Positions 1-5,904 of a stretch of 13,370 nt of DNA are shown piece after piece. The notes under the pieces are model-generated. The model saw nothing but the letters and a program-made list of their open reading frames with translations, was not told the DNA's origin and did not search any database. The position numbers were made by a program, and so were the translations under genes. This stretch comes from Bacteroidetes bacterium UBA1860. GTDB lineage: Bacteria > Bacteroidota > Rhodothermia > Balneolales > Balneolaceae. The number at the start of each line of letters is the position of its first letter. Position 1 is the first letter of the stretch. The DNA lies in the NCBI GenBank assembly GCA_002338335.1, contig DDIC01000042.1, positions 2,050 to 15,419 on the forward strand, given 5' to 3'.

Positions 1-318
1 GGCGGCGTGTTGGCCTCCAAGCCCTACGTGAGCGGTGGGGCATATATCAACAAAATGTCCAATTACTGCTCTGGGTGCTCCTATAATGTGAAAGAGAAAA
101 CAGGCCCAACAGCTTGCCCATTCAATTATTTATACTGGAATTTTGTTGATCAGCAGCGTGATACATTCACACAAAATGGGCGAGTTAATTTTATGGTCAA
201 TTCATTTGATAAGAAGTCTGAGGATGAAAAAGCAGCCATTCGCCAGAGTGCGCAAACATTTATCGAAGCCCAACCCCGACTTGAGCCGGGATGGGAAACG
301 TCAACCCCTACGTCATGA
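1..318 (+). CDS. Iron-sulfur cryptochrome/photolyase, PhrB (6-4) family, C-terminal end (5' partial)
   Basis: The reading frame is open from base 1 and ends at TGA 316-318, so only the last 105 residues are visible. They match the C-terminal end of the deoxyribodipyrimidine photolyase-related family, whose studied member, Agrobacterium PhrB, repairs (6-4) photoproducts with FAD and a 4Fe-4S cluster. The sequence shows a Lys-Pro-Tyr-Val-Ser-Gly-Gly start, then cysteines at codons 67-69, 76-78 and 115-117, followed by Pro-Phe-Asn-Tyr-Leu-Tyr-Trp. The Cys spacing of +3 and +13 equals that of three of the four PhrB cluster ligands (C438, C441, C454); the fourth would lie upstream of the window. 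The stop codon overlaps the next photolyase gene, so the two are probably co-transcribed. Family assignment is firm. Lesion specificity, (6-4) repair versus a photoreceptor role, is inferred. Confidence 0.88.
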   Translation, partial: GGVLASKPYVSGGAYINKMSNYCSGCSYNVKEKTGPTACPFNYLYWNFVDQQRDTFTQNGRVNFMVNSFDKKSEDEKAAIRQSAQTFIEAQPRLEPGWETSTPTS

Positions 319-1853
319 TGCAGAGCAACCACCCATTCAACCTTTTCCCAAGTACATTATCGTGGACAGCCTATCACCATGCGAGGGTCCGATCCTTGAA
401 TAATGCCCCTTTGAACCCGGATGGTGCATACATTTTGGTATGGATGCAAAGCACGCATCGGTTTGCCTATCATCATGGCCTAGAATATGCGGTCGCATGG
501 GCGAATGAGCTTCAAAAACCCGTGGTTGTGTATGAATCCCTGCACTGCGGTGATCCCTGGGCCTGTGATCGGTTACATTCGCTGGAGCTCGATTTTATGG
601 AAGAGCACGTTGCGTATGCTGCATCTCATGACAAGTCGCAACAAGGCTCATGGGTCTATTGGCCTCACCTTGAAGAGCAGCCCGGCACCGCTGAAAAGGG
701 ATTTGAGGCGTTGGCAGAGCATGCAGCAATGGTTGTGACGGATGAGTTTCCGGTGGGGCCCATTCCAAGGCGAAATACCCGGTGGGCGGAACAGATTAAA
801 GCCCCCTATGTCGTGGTTGATGCCAATGGGCTCATCCCTCTGGGTCAAACAACCAAAGACCCCTACAGTGCTTATATCTTTCGTAAAATCGTTCAGAAAT
901 CGTTTCGGGAAGCGATGGACGTGATGCCCTCTGAAGATCCGTTAGGTGAGCTGACTATCCAGGGAAGCCACGTTCAAAGCGCTATTCCCGAAGCGTTGGC
1001 GTCAATCGCCCCCCATGGAGGGGAGGTATTTGGCCAGAGAGACTCGTGGTTGGCTAGCCTTCCTATTCGTCATGATATCGCACCGGTTGAGACTCGTGGC
1101 TCCCGAGAAGCAGCACTCCAAAGGATGCACGGATTCATGCAATTTGACCTGCTGGAGTATGATGAGAAACGGAATCACCCAGACGAACATAAAACATCAA
1201 GGCTGAGTCCTTGGCTCCATTATGGAGTCTTATCAGCGCATGAAGTTGTGGAGGCGGCCCTTGCAAAGATGCCCGCGGGATGGTCTATGGACAATCTTAC
1301 CTATGTAGGCGGGAAATCGGAGGGGTTTTTTAATGGTGACCCCAACATAGAGTCGTTTTTAAATGAAGTGGTGACTTGGCGAGAAGTGGGCTACCATTAT
1401 TGTCACCACCGGCCTGATTATGCCGAGTATGAAAGCCTGCCTGATTGGGCAAAGACAACGATTGGAGAACACCACTCAGACATTCGACCTCATGTCTACA
1501 CCTTTGAGCAGCTCGAGAGGGGCCAAACTCATGATAGTCTTTGGAATGCCGCACAGCATCAGCTTCGTCGGGAGGGGATTATTCATAATTACTTACGCAT
1601 GCTATGGGGTAAGAAGGTGATTGAATGGGCACCCGATATGGAAACGGCGTTGACGTGGTTAATTGAGTTGAATAATCAGTGGGCCATCGACGGGCGAAAT
1701 CCCAATTCATACTCGGGGATTTTTTGGTGCTTTGGTCGGTTTGATCGCGCGTGGCAAGAGCGGGACATTTTTGGAAAACTTCGCTATATGAGTAGCGATA
1801 ATATGCGCAAAAAGGTACGTATGGAGCGATATCTCAGGGAGTACGCGTCTTAG
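315..1853 (+). CDS. Class II-like CPD photolyase (deoxyribodipyrimidine photo-lyase)
   Basis: Predicted FAD-dependent photolyase that would split cyclobutane pyrimidine dimers using light; about 512 residues. The C-terminal half carries strong class II features: Thr-Ser-Arg-Leu-Ser-Pro-Trp-Leu-His-Tyr-Gly (FAD-binding helical domain, about residues 294-304 from the ATG at 315), a Trp-Arg-Glu-Val-Gly-Tyr-His-Tyr segment, Asn-Tyr-Leu-Arg-Met-Leu-Trp-Gly-Lys-Lys, then Asp-Gly-Arg-Asn-Pro-Asn-Ser-Tyr and Phe-Gly-Lys-Leu-Arg-Tyr-Met. The N-terminal alpha/beta (antenna) half is less typical: Trp-Met-Gln is present, but a Pro-Trp-Ala-Cys-Asp-Arg-Leu-His stretch follows. The start is ambiguous. ATG 315 forms an ATGA overlap with the upstream stop, ATG 318 follows directly, and an in-frame ATG at 291 would overlap by 28 nt; none has a good Shine-Dalgarno. 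I prefer 315 because of the coupling geometry. It converges on the purine phosphorylase gene. Confidence 0.88.
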   Translation: MMQSNHPFNLFPSTLSWTAYHHARVRSLNNAPLNPDGAYILVWMQSTHRFAYHHGLEYAVAWANELQKPVVVYESLHCGDPWACDRLHSLELDFMEEHVAYAASHDKSQQGSWVYWPHLEEQPGTAEKGFEALAEHAAMVVTDEFPVGPIPRRNTRWAEQIKAPYVVVDANGLIPLGQTTKDPYSAYIFRKIVQKSFREAMDVMPSEDPLGELTIQGSHVQSAIPEALASIAPHGGEVFGQRDSWLASLPIRHDIAPVETRGSREAALQRMHGFMQFDLLEYDEKRNHPDEHKTSRLSPWLHYGVLSAHEVVEAALAKMPAGWSMDNLTYVGGKSEGFFNGDPNIESFLNEVVTWREVGYHYCHHRPDYAEYESLPDWAKTTIGEHHSDIRPHVYTFEQLERGQTHDSLWNAAQHQLRREGIIHNYLRMLWGKKVIEWAPDMETALTWLIELNNQWAIDGRNPNSYSGIFWCFGRFDRAWQERDIFGKLRYMSSDNMRKKVRMERYLREYAS

Positions 1854-1882
1854 GAGATTCGGATGGGCACGCTTTTTGTAAT

Positions 1883-1932
1883 GCCCAGCCCATTGTTATG
1901 ACGCCACCGTGCTTACGCCCAGCCCATTCTTA
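1883..1932. repeat. 16-bp direct repeat in convergent spacer, with possible weak hairpin
   Basis: The 76-bp spacer between the convergent photolyase and phosphorylase genes holds two copies of GCCCAGCCCATTNTTA (1883-1898 and 1917-1932), differing at one base and spaced 34 bp apart. The second copy overlaps the phosphorylase stop codon (1930-1932). A left arm TGGGCA (1864-1869) can pair with TGCCCA (1882-1887) across a 12-nt loop, and ATGGGC (1863-1868) can pair with the GCCCAT in either copy. No T-tract follows on either strand, so a rho-independent terminator is not supported; a structure limiting convergent read-through is possible. Confidence 0.5.
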
Positions 1933-2712
1933 CGCTGCAACCATGACCTTGAACAGCTCCAAAAGCCTAGGCTGTGACATCGCAGCGACATCGATAATAT
2001 CGGTATGATCCAACGGCTCCTCACCAAGTCCTGATGCTTGATTGGTAATCAAGGATACACCGCTCCATCGAAGGCCAAGCTCTGCTGCGGTGATTAGCTC
2101 AGGAACCGTACTCATCCCCACCGCATCGGCTCCCATTACCTGGAATGCACGAATCTCTGCAGGGGTCTCGTAGGACGGGCCTGTGACATACAGATAGGTT
2201 CCAATATGCAAATGTGGTGTCGAGTCAAGAGCCTGCCTTAGCTCAGTCGAGTAGTAAGGGGAAAACGGTTTGGTGGGGCGATCAAGGTGGGTGCTCGTTG
2301 TATCTTGATGGTATGGATCCTTCCACATTCTAAACACAGGCGTCATCCATAATACGTCGTCGATCAACATGAGATCCCCCACCTTCATATCGGGCCGAAT
2401 GCCTCCAGCAGCATTCGTCACAAGAAGCTCAGAGGCTCCAGAGGTTGCTGCTAACTCAACAGGGCGGATAATTTGTGACCAAGTAGCCCCTTCATAGAGA
2501 TGTGTCCGCCCGCTGAACACCCATATGCAACGTCCCTCAAACCATCCTGCGACCAACTCACCCGAGTGTCCAGGGGTCGTCGTGGGTTTCATTCCTGGCA
2601 GATCGTTGTACTCAACGTGCAGGCTCTCCTGCAAATGTGAGGTGAACCAGCTATACCCAGAGCCAAGGATTAAGACCTTTTCTGGTTTTGGGAGGTCACT
2701 CAATTTAGCCAT
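1930..2712 (-). CDS. Purine nucleoside phosphorylase (trimeric class, PNP/MTAP family)
   Basis: Phosphorolysis of purine (deoxy)nucleosides to free base and (deoxy)ribose-1-phosphate in cytosolic purine salvage. The 260 residues are close to the usual trimeric PNP size. Visible motifs in order: phosphate-site Gly-Ser-Gly at 17-19, Pro-Gly-His-Ser-Gly at 47-51, Gly-Arg-Thr-His-Leu-Tyr-Glu-Gly at 68-75, Asn-Ala-Ala-Gly-Gly at 100-104, Gly-Pro-Ser-Tyr-Glu-Thr-Pro-Ala-Glu at 178-186, Gly-Met-Ser-Thr-Val-Pro-Glu at 199-205 and Ile-Thr-Asn at 222-224. Glu186, Met200 and Asn224 line up with human PNP Glu201, Met219 and Asn243. Asn rather than the Asp found in MTAP suggests 6-oxopurine (inosine/guanosine) specificity. 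ATG 2712 has AAGG (2721-2724) eight bases upstream, overlapping the hisS stop. The gene lies 10 nt downstream of hisS, likely one operon. Confidence 0.93.
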   Translation of the reverse strand: MAKLSDLPKPEKVLILGSGYSWFTSHLQESLHVEYNDLPGMKPTTTPGHSGELVAGWFEGRCIWVFSGRTHLYEGATWSQIIRPVELAATSGASELLVTNAAGGIRPDMKVGDLMLIDDVLWMTPVFRMWKDPYHQDTTSTHLDRPTKPFSPYYSTELRQALDSTPHLHIGTYLYVTGPSYETPAEIRAFQVMGADAVGMSTVPELITAAELGLRWSGVSLITNQASGLGEEPLDHTDIIDVAAMSQPRLLELFKVMVAA

Positions 2713-2722
2713 TCAGCATACC

Positions 2723-4018
2723 TTAGGATCCCTTTATTGCAGAGGCCGCTTGCTGAAGACGTTGGATCACATCGTCGAAAGACAGAGTCTCTTCTGAGCT
2801 CTCCGCCATATGTCGAAGCACAAAGGTTTGTTGTTGGAGCTCTTGCTCCCCCACGATTAGCGTGTAGCGAGCACCACTTCGATTGGCATCCTTCATTTGA
2901 GCTTTCATGGAGCGACCTTGCATGTCTATTGTGGCTGAGATTCCCTTCGAACGCAAGGTCTGTAGCGCATTCAAACCCCATGTTTGTGCTTCCTCCCCAA
3001 GCGCAACCAGATAGACATCAGGAGCGGCACTAGCAGCCTCTTGTTGTGTCCATGGATGGTTGATACTTTGCATTGCCAAAATGAGTCGTTCCATGCCCAT
3101 CGCAAATCCTACAGCTGGGGTTGGTGCACCTCCTAATTCCTCAACCAATAGATCATAGCGACCGCCACCTGCAATCGCATCTTGTGATCCAAGAGCTGCG
3201 CTCGTCACTTCAAAGGCTGTTTGGGTGTAATAATCCATTCCCCGAACCAGCTGCGGTGTAAGTTCATAGGGAATACCAAGCGCGTCTAAGCCTTCTCGAA
3301 CCTGCGCAAAATGAGCCTGACACTCCTCGTTTAAAGAGTCTAAAATCGAAGGGGCACCTGCAATGATTTGCTGATCTGAGGCATCCTTCGAATCCAAGAT
3401 CCTCATGGGATTGGTTTCTAGACGTTTCTGTGAGATTTCACTGAGTTGGGAGGCAAATGGGGTTAAATACTCAAGCAGCACCTTTTTGTACGCCTCACGA
3501 CTGGGGCGATCCCCCACAGAATTCAGTTTAAGAGTCCAATCCGTCAAGCCAAGAGCTTCCAGCACAGCGAGCATGAGTTGGAGGGTTTCGATATCAGCGA
3601 TAGGGTGGGCAGACCCCAACACCTCCACACCAAACTGATGGAATTGTCTGAGTCGACCTTTTTGCGGTCGTTCTGCCCGAAACATTGGACCGAAGTAGTA
3701 AAGCTTTTGGGCGCCTCCGCGCTGGCCAAGATGATGTTCGATATAGGCTCGAACCACGGGAGCGGTACACTCAGGTCTCAGGATATAGTGGCTGTCACCT
3801 TTTTCGAAAGCAAAAATCTCTTTACTGACAATATCACTTGTTGCGCCTACCCCTCGCACGATGAGCTCCGTCTGCTCCATAATGGGCGTACGAATTTCAT
3901 GAAAATCAAACAATGCCGCTTGGTCATGGAGTGCTTGTTCGATCTTACGCCACAAAGGTGTATGCTCAGGAAGAAGGTCCACCATGCCTAGGTGGGATTG
4001 AAATTTGGGTGCCGCCAT
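2723..4018 (-). CDS. hisS: Histidyl-tRNA synthetase
   Basis: Class II aminoacyl-tRNA synthetase that charges tRNA-His in the cytosol; 431 residues, normal for bacterial HisRS. Motif 2 is visible as Arg-Ala-Glu-Arg-Pro-Gln-Lys-Gly-Arg-Leu-Arg-Gln-Phe-His-Gln (114-128). The HisRS-specific Arg-Gly-Met-Asp-Tyr-Tyr signature is at 259-264, Ala-Gly-Gly-Gly-Arg-Tyr-Asp at 283-289 and motif 3 Gly-Phe-Ala-Met-Gly-Met-Glu-Arg-Leu at 304-312. The C-terminal anticodon-binding domain runs from about 334 to the end. The frame stays open upstream to about 4249, but that extension is antisense to the M1 peptidase gene and resembles no HisRS. ATG 4018 has GGAG (4026-4029) seven bases upstream and puts the family-typical start 77 codons inside the open frame. 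It is the first gene of a two-gene unit with the purine phosphorylase. Confidence 0.96.
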   Translation of the reverse strand: MAAPKFQSHLGMVDLLPEHTPLWRKIEQALHDQAALFDFHEIRTPIMEQTELIVRGVGATSDIVSKEIFAFEKGDSHYILRPECTAPVVRAYIEHHLGQRGGAQKLYYFGPMFRAERPQKGRLRQFHQFGVEVLGSAHPIADIETLQLMLAVLEALGLTDWTLKLNSVGDRPSREAYKKVLLEYLTPFASQLSEISQKRLETNPMRILDSKDASDQQIIAGAPSILDSLNEECQAHFAQVREGLDALGIPYELTPQLVRGMDYYTQTAFEVTSAALGSQDAIAGGGRYDLLVEELGGAPTPAVGFAMGMERLILAMQSINHPWTQQEAASAAPDVYLVALGEEAQTWGLNALQTLRSKGISATIDMQGRSMKAQMKDANRSGARYTLIVGEQELQQQTFVLRHMAESSEETLSFDDVIQRLQQAASAIKGS

Positions 4019-4136
4019 GATGTCGCTCCGCGTGCTGTTTTGTTTAATGCGCGTACCGTCGTAAGATACAAGAAATTGAAAGTGGGGTGAACTCGAACCC
4101 TGCAACAAAAGTTGGAAGACATTAACAGTACCTAGT
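4019..4136. promoter_or_regulatory. Divergent intergenic region between hisS and the M1 peptidase gene
   Basis: These 118 bp separate two divergently transcribed genes and must hold both promoters. No confident -35/-10 pair is visible. Candidates are weak: on the minus strand TTGTAT followed 17 bases later by ATTAAA, and on the plus strand an isolated TTGAAA at 4076-4081 without a good -10. The peptidase start has no clear Shine-Dalgarno. A tRNA T-arm-like string is present but does not form a proper stem. Confidence 0.5.
4026..4029 (-). promoter_or_regulatory. Shine-Dalgarno of hisS
   Basis: GGAG on the minus strand, seven bases upstream of ATG 4018. It decides the hisS start against upstream in-frame starts, which would extend the protein antisense through the intergenic region into the neighbouring peptidase gene. 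Confidence 0.65.
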
Positions 4137-5894
4137 ATGAGAAAACCGATTACAACCCTCTCAAGACCTAGCATCTTCTCCTTTATGATATTGGGTTTGA
4201 TCATTGGATTCACCCCTTGGACGCTCTTGGCGCAGTCAGGTGGTCCCATCCATCCCTATCAAGCAGCCTATGATGTGCAACATATTGAGTTAGATATGGA
4301 GGTGTTCCCATCGGATTCTGCTATTGCAGCGATAGTTACCACGACGGCCATCCAACAAATTGCCTCGGATACCTGGCGCATGGCGTTAAGCCCCCGTTTT
4401 GAGATCCAAGCAGTGGAATGGCAAGGACAACCGTTGGCTTGGCACAGACCTCATCTGGCCGAACCAGAGGTTCATGAGCGATTTATTCACCTGACGTTTC
4501 CTGGGACGCTTCAACCAGGAGAGGAGGTTAAAGTGTCAATTTCCTACCAAGGGAAGCCCCGTCCTGCTGTACAAGCACCATGGGATGGTGGCTTTGTTTG
4601 GGCCGAAACCCCTTCGGGAGATCCTTGGATTGGTGTCGCGTGTCAGGGAGATGGGGCATGGTTGTGGTGGCCCAACAAAGATCATCCCTCGGATGAACCC
4701 GATAATGGAGTCATGATTCATTACACCGTTCCTGCCGGGCTCACGGCTGTATCCAATGGTGTGCTTCGGGAGACACAAACCGACGGGGATCGCACGCGGT
4801 GGAGCTGGGAGGTGCTCAATCCTATTAATTCGTATAGCATCACGCTAAATGCAGCGCCCTATATAGAGCTTCAAGACAGTGTCCAAAGTGTAGACGGATC
4901 CACAATCCCACTCCATTTTTGGGTGCTCCCCGAGTTTGAGGAAAAAGGGCGTGAACGTTTTCCTCAATTCAAGGAACAGCTTGTCTGGTTTGAGGAGCTC
5001 CTTGGGCCGTATCCCTTCCGCAATGAGAAATATGGGGTTGTTCATGCGCCGTTTTTGGGGATGGAGCACCAAACAATTATCGCGTACGGACCACGCTTTG
5101 AGGATAACAATCTCTTTGGTCGAGCTGTTGGATTTGATGACTTGCACCATCACGAATTAGCGCATGAATGGTGGGGAAACCTTCTTACAGCATGGGATTG
5201 GCGTGATTTTTGGATCCATGAAGGATTTGGAACCTACATGCAGACGCTCTACACAGAGGATGTGCTTGGGCAAGCTGCGGCAGACAGCTTAATGGGCTTG
5301 ATGCGAATGCGTATTGTCTCCAATGATGAACTGGTTCCCGATGCATTCCAGACGACCAAACAAAAATATGGATCGGGTCGTGGAGGGGATATTTATTACA
5401 AAGGTGCCTGGACGCTACATATGTTGCGCTGCCTCCTTGGTGAGGATGCATTCTCGAGTTTCATGCGAGAGCTTCTCTATCCAACACAAGCCGCGGCAGA
5501 GGCCCTCGATGGGTCACAGACCCGTTTTGCTAGCACGCAAGATGTCATGCGGGTGGCTCAATCGTATACCCAACGAGACCTAGGACCCTTCTTTGAGCTC
5601 TTTTTGAAGCATTCCGAACTCCCCGAGCTCGTCTATGAGGTTGAAGGACGATCACTCACATTATATTGGGCCAATGTTCCCGAGGGGATTCGTTTTTCTA
5701 TGCCTGTGGAGGTTTCTGTGAATGGAGAGATACGTGTCGTGGAGGTGGGTGTCCAAAATCCGGATCCTACAGGACCCACGGGAGAGGTGGTCGTTGAGCT
5801 CCCAAGACGTGTGCAAGAGATTACGCTAGATCCACATGGATGGCTTTTGCGCAACACGATTGGGTATGGTGAATCGCTGGATCTCAATCCATAG
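4137..5894 (+). CDS. Secreted M1-family zinc metallopeptidase (aminopeptidase N-like)
   Basis: Predicted zinc aminopeptidase that trims peptides outside the cytoplasm; 585 residues. A signal peptide is visible: Arg-Lys near the N terminus, a hydrophobic stretch at about 14-31, and a likely cut near the Leu-Leu-Ala-Gln at 30-33. There is no lipobox cysteine. An N-terminal beta domain covers about 40-245, followed by the gluzincin catalytic domain. The zinc site is His339-Glu340-x-x-His343 with Glu362 as third ligand, the exact M1 spacing. Tyr420, in Tyr-Tyr-Lys-Gly-Ala, fits the transition-state tyrosine. The exopeptidase motif reads Gly-Met-Glu-His (308-311) instead of ending in Asn. The protein lacks the long C-terminal helical domain of large aminopeptidase N and ends with a beta-rich region (about 497-570). 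ATG 4137 is chosen because it supplies the basic signal-peptide start. It ends 10 bp before the convergent ligase gene. Confidence 0.93.
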   Translation: MRKPITTLSRPSIFSFMILGLIIGFTPWTLLAQSGGPIHPYQAAYDVQHIELDMEVFPSDSAIAAIVTTTAIQQIASDTWRMALSPRFEIQAVEWQGQPLAWHRPHLAEPEVHERFIHLTFPGTLQPGEEVKVSISYQGKPRPAVQAPWDGGFVWAETPSGDPWIGVACQGDGAWLWWPNKDHPSDEPDNGVMIHYTVPAGLTAVSNGVLRETQTDGDRTRWSWEVLNPINSYSITLNAAPYIELQDSVQSVDGSTIPLHFWVLPEFEEKGRERFPQFKEQLVWFEELLGPYPFRNEKYGVVHAPFLGMEHQTIIAYGPRFEDNNLFGRAVGFDDLHHHELAHEWWGNLLTAWDWRDFWIHEGFGTYMQTLYTEDVLGQAAADSLMGLMRMRIVSNDELVPDAFQTTKQKYGSGRGGDIYYKGAWTLHMLRCLLGEDAFSSFMRELLYPTQAAAEALDGSQTRFASTQDVMRVAQSYTQRDLGPFFELFLKHSELPELVYEVEGRSLTLYWANVPEGIRFSMPVEVSVNGEIRVVEVGVQNPDPTGPTGEVVVELPRRVQEITLDPHGWLLRNTIGYGESLDLNP

Positions 5895-5904
5895 CCAAAG
5901 GAGA

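Noticed and set aside
3578..3991. 137-residue reading frame antisense to hisS
   Set aside because: Overlaps conserved HisRS motif 2 coding sequence on the other strand and shows no protein family character.
4082..4108. Minus-strand string resembling a tRNA T-arm (GGTTCGAGTTCACC) in the hisS/peptidase spacer, possibly a tRNA fragment or attachment site
   Set aside because: The five-pair T-stem does not form, the invariant C61 is T, and no acceptor stem, D-arm or anticodon arm is found on the 5' side.
4019..4249. N-terminal extension of HisRS with a hydrophobic, membrane-like stretch
   Set aside because: The frame is open by chance antisense to the peptidase signal sequence. HisRS homology begins near ATG 4018, which has a good GGAG site.
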